From the NCBI GenBank assembly GCA_964538565.1, contig CAZIGW010000163.1, forward strand, positions 1 to 15,047: a DNA stretch of 15,047 nucleotides, given 5' to 3'. A model generated the notes under the pieces. That model did not search any database and was not told where the DNA came from. It was given only the letters and a program-made list of their open reading frames with translations. This DNA comes from CAYVBN01 sp964538565. GTDB lineage: Bacteria > Pseudomonadota > Alphaproteobacteria > Rhizobiales > Xanthobacteraceae. The position numbers and the translations under genes are program-made. Below, in pieces: positions 1 to 6,654 of the stretch (within the stretch, counting starts at the first letter, position 1; the number at the start of each line of letters is the position of its first letter).

Positions 1-325
1 AGATCGCGCAGGCGCCGAGGTTCGAGATCACCAGTCCGCCGGGCAGGCGATAGAGCCAGCGGTCGAGCGCCTCGTAGAGGTCCTTGCCGGCCGGCGAGGA
101 GCCGATCGCCGCCCCCATCATGACGAACATCGGAATGGAGACGAGGGTGAAGTCGTTCAGGCCGGCGTAGAACGTCTCCGCCGCGGCATGGAGGCCGTCG
201 AAGCCCTGGAAGGCGACGAGAAAGACGAGGGAAACCGCCCCCAGTCCGAAGGCCACCGGCGCACCCGAGAGGAGGACGATCAGTGTGACGACCAGAACGA
301 TGAGGCCTTGGGTCATCGGGCTCAT
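1..325 (-). CDS. dctM: TRAP transporter large membrane subunit, DctM family (N-terminal part, cut by window edge)
   Basis: This is the first 108 residues of the large (12-TM class) permease of a tripartite ATP-independent periplasmic (TRAP) transporter, the subunit that carries substrate and Na+ across the inner membrane. The start is MSPMTQGLIVLVVTLIVLLS, a hydrophobic first helix. It is followed by SGAPVAFGLGA and a stretch reading SIPMFVMMGAAIGSS, which is the family's characteristic P(M/L)F(V/I)xMG region. The start ATG (325-323) overlaps the TGA stop of dctQ as ATGA, so translation is probably coupled. The gene continues beyond base 1, and only the N-terminal quarter is visible. The substrate cannot be read from this fragment. 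Confidence 0.9.
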   Translation of the reverse strand, partial: MSPMTQGLIVLVVTLIVLLSGAPVAFGLGAVSLVFLVAFQGFDGLHAAAETFYAGLNDFTLVSIPMFVMMGAAIGSSPAGKDLYEALDRWLYRLPGGLVISNLGACAI

Positions 326-846
326 GCCGCATCCTCTCGTTTCGGCGTCATACCGAACGGCGGCTCACGCCCGCGAACCAGGTTTATCAGGTCTGCAACG
401 CATTGAAGGCTGAGAATGCCGAGGCCGATCGGCATCGAACCGTAGGGGATCCACAATCTGGCGCGCCACATCGTGTCGGAGACCCACCTGTTGTCCCACG
501 CCTCTTTCCAGAACAGGAACGTGAGGATCGTCATGGCGAGCGCGAAGAACAGGGTCATCAGCCCCGAGACGAGCGCGAGGCGGAATCGCGACTGCTCGCC
601 TACATAGTGAGGCAGGACATCGACGTTGACGTGGCCGCGCGTCATCAGCACGTAGGGGCTGCCGATGAATGTCGCCCCGATAAGGCTGTAGATGACGAAG
701 TCCGTCTGCCAGATCGTTGTCTGGTTGAGCACGTAGCGCACGAACACCATCTGGCAGACGACTGCGACGCCGGAGGCGATCAGTGCACCGGCGATGACGC
801 CGCACACTTGGGAGACCAGGCGAACGGCGGAAATGAAGCGATCCAT
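322..846 (-). CDS. dctQ: TRAP transporter small membrane subunit, DctQ family
   Basis: A 174-residue, four-helix membrane protein: the small permease that partners DctM and receives the loaded binding protein. It shows an early hydrophobic helix (about residues 14-36). It also has the family signature TRGHVNVDVLP near residues 69-79 (the RGHVxVD motif between helices 2 and 3), a third helix around 89-112 and a last helix around 134-155. Its length is normal for the family. The gene lies 92 nt downstream of dctP, and its stop overlaps the dctM start (ATGA). The order P-Q-M is the standard TRAP operon layout. The Shine-Dalgarno is weak (AGGGC), which fits lower expression than dctP. Confidence 0.92.
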   Translation of the reverse strand: MDRFISAVRLVSQVCGVIAGALIASGVAVVCQMVFVRYVLNQTTIWQTDFVIYSLIGATFIGSPYVLMTRGHVNVDVLPHYVGEQSRFRLALVSGLMTLFFALAMTILTFLFWKEAWDNRWVSDTMWRARLWIPYGSMPIGLGILSLQCVADLINLVRGREPPFGMTPKREDAA

Positions 847-888
847 GGGGATGCCCTGAAACTACTCGCGTGGCAGCGGTAAGAACGT

Positions 889-922
889 ACGCCCGGCCGG
901 CCCGTACGAGCCGACCGGGCGT
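889..922 (-). other. Intercistronic stem-loop between dctP and dctQ
   Basis: The dctP-dctQ gap holds an inverted repeat. ACGCCCGG (889-896) pairs with CCGGGCGT (915-922), followed inward by one mismatch and four more pairs (898-901 with 910-913) around an 8-nt loop. It is not followed by a clear U-run on the minus strand, so it is not a textbook terminator. A stem-loop here is consistent with 3'-end protection or partial termination that yields more binding protein than permease. That role is inferred. Confidence 0.45.
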
Positions 923-938
923 GCGCGCATGGGCTTCG

Positions 939-1934
939 TCACTTCACCGCGAGCGCTTCGTCGATCAGCTGCTTGCCGTCGGAGACGTCCTTGGCGAATT
1001 CCTCATAGGAGCTCTTGCGGGCAACCGCGATCCACGCGTCGTATTCCGCCGGCGTCATGGTCACGACTTCGACGTTGTTCTTCTTGAACGCCGCGACCAT
1101 CTCCTCGTCGAGCTTCGGGGCCGCCTTGGCGAAGAACTCCTCGGACTTCTTGCCGGCCTTGAGCAGCGCCTCCTGCTGCGGCTTGCTGAGCCTGTCGAAG
1201 TTCTTCTTCGACATCAGCACCGGCTCGTACATGAACCACAGCGCGTTGTCGCCCGGCGCCGTGATGCATTTCACCTGCTCGTAGATCCGGAAGGAGACGA
1301 AGCTGCCCGTGCTGGTGTCGGTCGCGTCGGCGACGCCCGTCTGCAGGGCGTTGTAGACCTCGTTGCTCGGAATGTTGACGATCGAGGCGCCGGCGGCCTG
1401 CCACATGGCGGCGAAGGTCGGACCGGCGGACCGGACCTTGAGCCCCTTGATGTCGTCGGGCTTGCGGATGCAGCCCTTCTTCGATGCGACGGCACCCGCG
1501 AGCCAGGCATCCGCCAACACCTTCACCCCCGCCTTCTCGATCTTCGCCTTGATGTCCTTCATGAACGGCGAGTTGTTCAGGCGGCTGGCGCGCTCGTGGT
1601 TGCGCACGAGGCCCGGCATCAGCGTGGCGCCGAAGGCCCGCACCTTGCCGCTCGCGTAATCGAGCGGGAACGACGAGATGTCGAGCTGGCCGTTGACCAT
1701 CGCGTTCCACTGCTCGTTCGGCTTGAACAGGGAGGCGCCGGGATAGACCTGGATCTCGAGGCCGACATTCGCGGCCTTGGTCTCCCGCGCGATGATCTGC
1801 ACCATCTCATCGCGGGCATCTCCCTTTCCGCCGGGAAACTGGTGCGACGCCTTGAGCACCGTCTGCGCGTTCGCCGCGCCGGAGAGCGCCACCGCGACGG
1901 CGGCGCCAGCCAGAATTCCGAACCCGTACCTCAT
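939..1934 (-). CDS. dctP: TRAP transporter substrate-binding protein, DctP family
   Basis: A 331-residue periplasmic binding protein that captures the solute and delivers it to DctQM. Residues 1-23 are a Sec signal peptide ending SGAANA, with cleavage predicted before Q24. The mature protein starts TVLKASHQFPGG, as in DctP folds. GLKVRSAGP carries R168, which by family alignment is the conserved arginine that grips the substrate carboxylate. It is followed by NEVYNALQTGVADATDTS (191-208), the family's hinge/binding segment. A carboxylate-bearing ligand is therefore likely, but its identity is unknown. The start is supported by AGGGAGG a few bases upstream of the ATG. It is the first gene of a dctPQM operon. 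The 314-bp gap behind it separates it from a divergent MFS gene, so the transporter could serve either neighbouring or unrelated catabolism. Confidence 0.93.
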   Translation of the reverse strand: MRYGFGILAGAAVAVALSGAANAQTVLKASHQFPGGKGDARDEMVQIIARETKAANVGLEIQVYPGASLFKPNEQWNAMVNGQLDISSFPLDYASGKVRAFGATLMPGLVRNHERASRLNNSPFMKDIKAKIEKAGVKVLADAWLAGAVASKKGCIRKPDDIKGLKVRSAGPTFAAMWQAAGASIVNIPSNEVYNALQTGVADATDTSTGSFVSFRIYEQVKCITAPGDNALWFMYEPVLMSKKNFDRLSKPQQEALLKAGKKSEEFFAKAAPKLDEEMVAAFKKNNVEVVTMTPAEYDAWIAVARKSSYEEFAKDVSDGKQLIDEALAVK

Positions 1935-2248
1935 CCGTTCCTCCCTGGTCGATTATCTTGAAAAGGGGAGACCGGCCGCATGGAACGGCACAAATCCCCC
2001 CTTGTCAAAGCGCCAGATGACCGCGTCGCGCAGCCGCCGGCACCCGGTCGAACCGGGCCGCGCCATGACGGTTTCGCGTAGTTCCATAACCCCAAAGGCC
2101 CCTTCCGCAATCCAACGAAAGAAGCAGTCAAGGTGGTTTCCGATGCGCAATCCGAAGTGGGCCTTGCCGGGAATGCGGGTGGTGCTCGGCCCCCGCCTCG
2201 TGTAGCAAGCCGGCTGCGAACACAGACCGTCCCGATTGCTCAGACCCG
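1935..2248. other. Divergent intergenic region between dctP and the MFS gene
   Basis: A 314-bp gap. It contains the dctP ribosome-binding site, the possible dctP promoter noted separately, and the leader of the MFS gene. A minus-strand reading frame spans it (2261 to 1953), but it resembles nothing I recognise and overlaps the MFS start. I saw no tRNA-like fold, insertion sequence or convincing operator. Confidence 0.5.
1980..2008 (-). promoter_or_regulatory. Possible sigma70-like promoter of dctPQM
   Basis: On the minus strand a perfect TTGACA (2008-2003) lies 17 nt before TTCCAT (1985-1980). That gives an expected start near 1973 and a leader of about 40 nt before dctP. The -10 matches the consensus at only three of six bases, so the call rests mainly on the -35, spacing and location. 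Confidence 0.3.
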
Positions 2249-3490
2249 ATGATGAGAGCACCCAACCCGGATGAAGGCGGCGCGGCGTCGGTCGGGCGCC
2301 TCCTGACCTGCGTGGCGCTGCTGTGGCTCGCCGGCATCGGCCTGCGCCTGACGATCCTCGCCGTTCCGCCGGTCATTCCGCTGATCCACGACGACCTGCG
2401 CATGTCGGCGACCGAGGTCGGGGTCCTGACGGGCCTGCCCTCGGTCCTGTTCGCGTTCGCGGCGGTCCCGGGCTCCCTGCTGATTGCGCGCTTCGGCGCG
2501 CTTTCGACGCTCGTTACCGGCCTGTTGGCGACCGCCGCGGGCTCGGCGCTGCGCGGCGCGGCGCCCGGCGTCGTGCTGCTCGACGCCGCAACCATCGTGA
2601 CCGGCTTCGGCGTCGCGGTGATGCAGCCCGCGCTGCCGCCGCTCGTGCGCGCCTGGCTCCCCGACCGGATCGGATTCGGCACCGCCGTCTACACCAACGG
2701 ACTGCTGGTCGGCGAGATCCTGCCGGTCGCGCTCGCCTTGCCGGTGGTCCTGCCGCTGGTGGGGGGAAGCTGGCGGCTCGGCTTCGTGGTCTGGGCCGTG
2801 CCCGTGGTCGTGATCGCGCTCGCGGTCCTGGCGCTCGCGCCACGGCCGGCCGCGACCGGCAACGGCGCGATGACGGTCGCGCGGCGCTGGTGGCCCGATT
2901 GGCGCAGCAGCCTCCTGTGGCGGCTCGGGTTGATGCTCGGCAGCGTCAACGCGACGTACTTCGCCACCAACGCGTTCCTGCCCGACTATCTCCACCACAT
3001 CGGCCGCCCCGACCTCGTCAGCCCCGCGCTCACCGCGCTCAACGCCGGCCAGCTTCCGGCGTCGTTTCTGCTGCTGGCGGTCGCCGGACGGCTCGAGCGC
3101 CACGCCTGGCCCTACGTCGGCTGCGGGGTGCTGTCGCTCGCCGCGGTGCTCGGCATCATCTTCGGCTCGGGCGTCGTGATCGTCGCCTCGTCCGCCCTCC
3201 TGGGTTTCGCGGCCGCGGCGACGCTCGTGCTCATGCTGGCGCTGCCGCCGTTGCTCAGCGACCCCGAGGACGTGCACCGCCTGTCGGCCGCGATGTTCAC
3301 CGTCAGCTATTCGTGTGCGGTGATCATCCCGATCATCAGCGGCCTGCTGTGGGATCTCACCGGGGTCCCGGCCGCCGCCTTCGTGCCCATCGGCCTTTCG
3401 ACCTTCCTGCTCATGGGATTTGCCGCCACGATCGACTTCGCCGCGCATGCGGCGCCGTCGGGCGCCACACCCCCGGCTCAGAAGCCATAG
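2249..3490 (+). CDS. MFS transporter, CynX/NimT-like
   Basis: A 413-residue major facilitator with about 12 hydrophobic helices and short loops. The first segment, LRLTILAVPPVIPLIHDDL (about residues 32-50), then TEVGVLTGLPSVLFA and PGSLLIARFG, is the pattern I associate with the CynX/NimT branch (cyanate and 2-nitroimidazole-type exporters and related carriers). The substrate here is unknown. Two adjacent ATGs (2249 and 2252) are possible starts, and neither has a strong Shine-Dalgarno. The C-terminus overlaps the convergent amidohydrolase gene by 13 nt. The neighbouring hydrolase and decarboxylase make import or export of an organic acid plausible. That link is inference only. Confidence 0.85.
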   Translation: MMRAPNPDEGGAASVGRLLTCVALLWLAGIGLRLTILAVPPVIPLIHDDLRMSATEVGVLTGLPSVLFAFAAVPGSLLIARFGALSTLVTGLLATAAGSALRGAAPGVVLLDAATIVTGFGVAVMQPALPPLVRAWLPDRIGFGTAVYTNGLLVGEILPVALALPVVLPLVGGSWRLGFVVWAVPVVVIALAVLALAPRPAATGNGAMTVARRWWPDWRSSLLWRLGLMLGSVNATYFATNAFLPDYLHHIGRPDLVSPALTALNAGQLPASFLLLAVAGRLERHAWPYVGCGVLSLAAVLGIIFGSGVVIVASSALLGFAAAATLVLMLALPPLLSDPEDVHRLSAAMFTVSYSCAVIIPIISGLLWDLTGVPAAAFVPIGLSTFLLMGFAATIDFAAHAAPSGATPPAQKP

Positions 3491-4347
3491 AGGACGCGCG
3501 GATTGTCGACCAGGATGCGCGTACGCGTCGCAGCATCCGGAACCCACTCCTGCAGACAGTCGAGCGTGTCGGTCGAGTTCGGCATCGGGCCTTTCAGGTC
3601 GACGTGCGGCCAGTCGCTGCCCCAGACGAGGCGATCGGGGCGCGTTTCGACGAGGGCGCGCGCGAGCGGCGCGACGTTGCGCCAGGGCGGCGGCTCGGTG
3701 GAGACCCGGTAGCCGCCCGAAAGCTTGGCCCAGCAACGGCCGGCCGCCACGAGTGCGCAGAGCGCACGAAAATCCGGCTGGTCGACGCCACGTCCGACCG
3801 GCAGGCTGGCGAAATGCGCGATCACGAGGTCGACGGCGAATTCGCGCAAGATCGGCAGGGCGGGCGCGAGGACCTCGTCCATGCCGGCGCGCACCACGTG
3901 GAATTCGACGTGCCAGCCGAGCGGCGCAAGCCGCCGCGTGAAGCGCGCGATGTCGGCGAACGCCGGCCCGTTCGGACCGACGGCGAAGCGCGCGCCGCGC
4001 GCCCCCGCGGCATGCAGCCGTTTCAACGCGTCGTCCGGAATGTCCATCGGCACCGCCACCACGGCCCGGGCGGGCCGCCCCAGTTCGGCAATCGCGTCGA
4101 GCTGGCGCCGGTTGTCGAATCCGTAGTGGCTCGGCTGGACGATCACAAGCCGCTCGATGCCGAGCGTGTCATGGAGATGCCGGCAGGCCGCCGGCAGCGC
4201 ATCGGGCACGTCGAAGCGCCGCTTCGGCGACGGCGGGTATTCGGGCTCGGGCCCGTAGATGTGGAAGTGGCAATCCGTCGCCCCGGCGGGACATCGCTGC
4301 GCCGGCGGGCGCGGATTGGCATTCGGCGGGCGGGACATGTCGAGCAT
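3478..4347 (-). CDS. Amidohydrolase family 2 TIM-barrel hydrolase (COG3618, LigI-like lactonase group)
   Basis: A 289-residue soluble metal-type hydrolase of the amidohydrolase-2 group, which includes 2-pyrone-4,6-dicarboxylate lactonase (LigI) and sugar lactonases. The first strand has DCHFHIYG, with the HxH pair H27/H29. Later come VEFHV (H150), VIAHFAS (H178), KLSGGYR (208-214) and the C-terminal WGSDWPH with D245 and H248. All of these are the usual active-site positions of the family. No signal peptide is visible. A GAGG lies about ten bases before the chosen ATG, while a second Met (codon 4) has none. It is divergent from the UbiD gene by 169 bp and overlaps the MFS stop by 13 nt. Hydrolysis of a lactone in an aromatic-acid pathway is a reasonable guess, but the true substrate is not readable. 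Confidence 0.82.
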   Translation of the reverse strand: MLDMSRPPNANPRPPAQRCPAGATDCHFHIYGPEPEYPPSPKRRFDVPDALPAACRHLHDTLGIERLVIVQPSHYGFDNRRQLDAIAELGRPARAVVAVPMDIPDDALKRLHAAGARGARFAVGPNGPAFADIARFTRRLAPLGWHVEFHVVRAGMDEVLAPALPILREFAVDLVIAHFASLPVGRGVDQPDFRALCALVAAGRCWAKLSGGYRVSTEPPPWRNVAPLARALVETRPDRLVWGSDWPHVDLKGPMPNSTDTLDCLQEWVPDAATRTRILVDNPRVLYGF

Positions 4348-4400
4348 GCCGGTTGTACCTCGCTCGGGAATCCTGACGGTCCTGTACGCTCTGGCGCGAT

Positions 4401-4419
4401 CGCCGCACCCGCTGCGGCG
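4401..4419. other. Hairpin in the amidohydrolase-UbiD divergent gap
   Basis: CGCCGCA (4401-4407) pairs perfectly with TGCGGCG (4413-4419) around a 5-nt loop. The hairpin is flanked by two copies of the palindrome CGATCG (4397-4402 and 4423-4428). It lies in the 169-bp region upstream of both genes. It could be an operator or a leader structure, and no regulator gene is adjacent. In DNA this GC-rich, some such repeats arise by chance. Confidence 0.3.
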
Positions 4420-4516
4420 GCTCGATCGAAGCGTGCATTTACTCTAAGCTGCCGGCGCGTCAATCGGGGACAACGAAGGCACGCAGACCAAGCGCTGCCT
4501 GCCGGGGAGGAATGCA

Positions 4517-6010
4517 ATGCTCGACACGGTGAAGCCGCAGCGCTTCAACGCCTATGACCGTCCGCACGCGGACCTGCGGGAATTCATCGCGCGCGCGGAA
4601 GCCGCCGGCGAGCTTCTTCGCATCAAGGGCGCCGACTGGAATCTCGAGATGGGTGCGCTCGCCGAGATCGTCTACCACGCGCGGCCCGAGCCGCCCGCCA
4701 TCCTGTTCGAGGACGTTCCGGGCTACCCCAAGGGCATGCGGCTTCTGTCGGGCGCGACCAACTCCTCCAGGCGGCTCGCCATCACGCTCGGCCTGCCGGT
4801 GCCGAACGGTCCGCTCGACGTGGTGCGCGCCTATCGCGACCGCATGAAGGTGCACCGGCCGATCCCGCCGCAGGTGGTGAGCAGCGGGCCGGTGCTGGAA
4901 AACGTCGAGCGCGACGAGGCGGTCGATCTTCTCAAGTTTCCGGTGCCGCGCCTGCACGAACTCGACGGCGGCCGCTACATCGGCACGGACGATCTCGTGG
5001 TGACGCGCGATCCCGACGACGGCTGGGTCAACGGCGCGACCTACCGCTGCATGGTGCAGGACCGCAACCACGTGACCATCTGGATGTCGCCGGGGAAACA
5101 CGGACGGCAGATCCGCGAGAAGTATTTCCGCGCCGGCAAGTCCTGTCCGGTGGTCATCAGTTGCGGCCACGATCCGCTGCTGTTTCTCGCTGGCGGCAAC
5201 GAGCTGAAGTTCGGGTTGTCGGAATACGACTACGCCGGCGGCCACCGCGGCCTCCCCTACGACGTGGTGCTGAGCGAGCTGCACGGCCTGCCGATGCCGG
5301 CGCACGCCGAGATCGTGCTCGAGGGCGAGATGGTGCCGGGCGTCACCGCGAAGGAAGGGCCGTTCGGCGAATTCACCGGCTATTACGCCAGCAGCCCCAG
5401 CGAACAGCCGGTCGTTCATGTCAGGCGCGTCTACCACCGCGCCGATCCGATCCTCTCGATCGCCTCGCCGATGCGCCCGCCGTCGGACTTCTCCTTCAGC
5501 AAGTGCGTGATGAAGGCGGGCATGATCTGGGACGAGGTCGAGCGCGCCGGGCTTTCGGGCGTCACGGGCGTCTGGTGCCACGAGGCCGGTGGCGCGCGCA
5601 TGTTCAACGTGATCGCCATCAAGCAGGCCTATCCGGGGCACGCGCGGCAGGCCGGCATGCTGGCGGCGAGCTGCCAGTCGGGCTCCTATCTCGGACGCTT
5701 CGTGGTCGTGGTCGACGAGGACGTCGATCCGACCGACCTGTTCGACGTGCTGTGGGCGATGTGCACGCGCTGCGACCCGGCAAACGACATCGAGTTCATG
5801 CGCCGCGCCTGGAGCGGCCCGCTCGATCCGATCCTCGACCGGGCGAGCTCGACCAACTCGCGGGCGATCATCGACGCCTGCCGGCCGTTCGAGCGGCTCG
5901 CCGATTTCCCGACCGTCGCGCGCGCGAGCCCCGAGCTGTTGCGGCGGGTGCGTGAGAAATTCGCGCACGTGCTCGGCGACAAGGTTCTTGGCGACTTGTC
6001 CCGTCCGTAG
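4517..6010 (+). CDS. UbiD-family prenyl-FMN-dependent (de)carboxylase
   Basis: A 497-residue protein matching UbiD/Fdc in length and motifs. These enzymes (de)carboxylate aromatic or alpha,beta-unsaturated acids using prenylated FMN made by UbiX. The catalytic set is visible: an Arg in NGATYRCMV (R177), and the two acids of KEGPFGEFTGYY (E280 and E285), the classic EGPFGE block. The prFMN/metal region starts with the N and R around residues 173-177. There is no signal peptide, so it is cytoplasmic. The start is fixed by GGGGAGG (4504-4510) six bases before the ATG; another ATG at 4512 is out of frame. No ubiX lies in this window. The neighbouring divergent LigI-like hydrolase and MFS carrier suggest a catabolic paralogue rather than ubiquinone synthesis. 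The substrate is unknown. Confidence 0.9.
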   Translation: MLDTVKPQRFNAYDRPHADLREFIARAEAAGELLRIKGADWNLEMGALAEIVYHARPEPPAILFEDVPGYPKGMRLLSGATNSSRRLAITLGLPVPNGPLDVVRAYRDRMKVHRPIPPQVVSSGPVLENVERDEAVDLLKFPVPRLHELDGGRYIGTDDLVVTRDPDDGWVNGATYRCMVQDRNHVTIWMSPGKHGRQIREKYFRAGKSCPVVISCGHDPLLFLAGGNELKFGLSEYDYAGGHRGLPYDVVLSELHGLPMPAHAEIVLEGEMVPGVTAKEGPFGEFTGYYASSPSEQPVVHVRRVYHRADPILSIASPMRPPSDFSFSKCVMKAGMIWDEVERAGLSGVTGVWCHEAGGARMFNVIAIKQAYPGHARQAGMLAASCQSGSYLGRFVVVVDEDVDPTDLFDVLWAMCTRCDPANDIEFMRRAWSGPLDPILDRASSTNSRAIIDACRPFERLADFPTVARASPELLRRVREKFAHVLGDKVLGDLSRP

Positions 6011-6020
6011 CGGATTCACG

Positions 6021-6034
6021 TTGATGCAGGTCAA
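6021..6034 (+). promoter_or_regulatory. FNR/FixK-type binding site
   Basis: TTGATGCAGGTCAA matches the FNR/FixK consensus TTGAT-N4-ATCAA at nine of the ten fixed bases (one A to G). It lies in the gap after the UbiD gene, with its centre about 140 bp before the DUF2892 start codon. If it acts at the usual -41.5 position, transcription would begin near 6069. The corresponding -10 area (about 6057-6062, ACTGAT) is only a fair match. Oxygen-limited activation of the downstream gene is inferred. Confidence 0.55.
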
Positions 6035-6167
6035 GGACGCGCGCGAGCGGCGGGCCAGACTGATGCCTGCGCCAGCCGCGACGACTCGTCCAACGTCTCG
6101 CAGGGTCTGGTCTGCGCGACGGTCGCGGCATGGCGGCGCGTGTCCCGAAACCGGAAGGAGCCGTGTG

Positions 6168-6383
6168 ATGACCCCTAATGTCGGACCGATCGATCGCGCC
6201 ATTCGCGCCATCGTCGGCCTTCTGCTCATCGCCTACGCCATCCCGATCGGGTTTCCCGAGACCGGATGGAACTGGGTCGGCTGGATCGGAATCGTGCCGC
6301 TCTTGACCGCCATCGTCGGATTCTGTCCGGCCTACACGGTCTTCGGACTGTCAACCTGTTCGACCCAGCGGCAGACATCCTGA
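6168..6383 (+). CDS. Small DUF2892 (YgaP transmembrane-domain-like) membrane protein
   Basis: A 71-residue inner-membrane protein. The N-terminus TPNVGPIDRAIRAIVGLLLI and the second helix WIGIVPLLTAIVGFCPAYTVFGLSTC are the pattern of the DUF2892 family. That domain also forms the membrane anchor of the rhodanese YgaP. There are two predicted helices (about 13-28 and 36-52). Two cysteines, C53 in GFCPAY and C64 in LSTC, are at the positions usual for the family. The start is chosen because GGAAGGAG (6153-6160) is seven bases before this ATG. Upstream in-frame codons have no ribosome-binding site and no family similarity. No rhodanese domain is fused, so the role is unclear. An FNR-like box upstream suggests control by oxygen. 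Confidence 0.8.
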   Translation: MTPNVGPIDRAIRAIVGLLLIAYAIPIGFPETGWNWVGWIGIVPLLTAIVGFCPAYTVFGLSTCSTQRQTS

Positions 6384-6392
6384 TCCCGCCCC

Positions 6393-6442
6393 GGGCCGGA
6401 CCGGCCCCGCGCAACTCCTGCGGGTGACGATCGCCCGCAGGA
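6393..6442 (+). terminator. Two consecutive GC-rich stem-loops after the DUF2892 gene
   Basis: Ten bases after the stop, GGGCCG (6393-6398) pairs with CGGCCC (6402-6407) over a 3-nt loop. A second stem, TCCTGCGGG (6416-6424) with CCCGCAGGA (6434-6442), forms nine perfect pairs over a 9-nt loop. Neither has a T-run behind it, so intrinsic termination is possible but not proven. They separate the DUF2892 gene from the chemoreceptor gene. Confidence 0.4.
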
Positions 6443-6654
6443 ACGCGTCGCAATTGAAGACCTCGAGCGCAGTCCGGTCGCACCGGTTGCGCGCCTGCCG
6501 GTGTCGATTAACCGCAGAATTACCTTTGTGTTTCAGACTCGCTGCGCCTCCGTGGTGATGCGCGACCGGCGCTGCGGTCTGTGTCCCGAGGCTCTCTTCG
6601 GTTCCTGCCCGAGCCCACCCGGCGCTCCAGAAAAATTCGAGCGGAGACTTGCGA

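Noticed and set aside
1953..2261. A 102-codon minus-strand frame in the dctP-MFS gap
   Set aside because: It overlaps the MFS start, has no convincing Shine-Dalgarno and no recognised family. Its Trp/Cys-containing sequence could be a decayed gene, but there is nothing to support that.
2323..4557. A 744-codon plus-strand frame across the MFS and amidohydrolase genes
   Set aside because: It is a frame-shifted shadow of the MFS gene and the antisense of the hydrolase, dominated by Arg and Ala.
4460..6229. A 589-codon minus-strand frame opposite the UbiD gene
   Set aside because: It is the antisense of a well-supported gene in high-GC DNA. The product is rich in Arg, His and Ala, without any recognisable domain.
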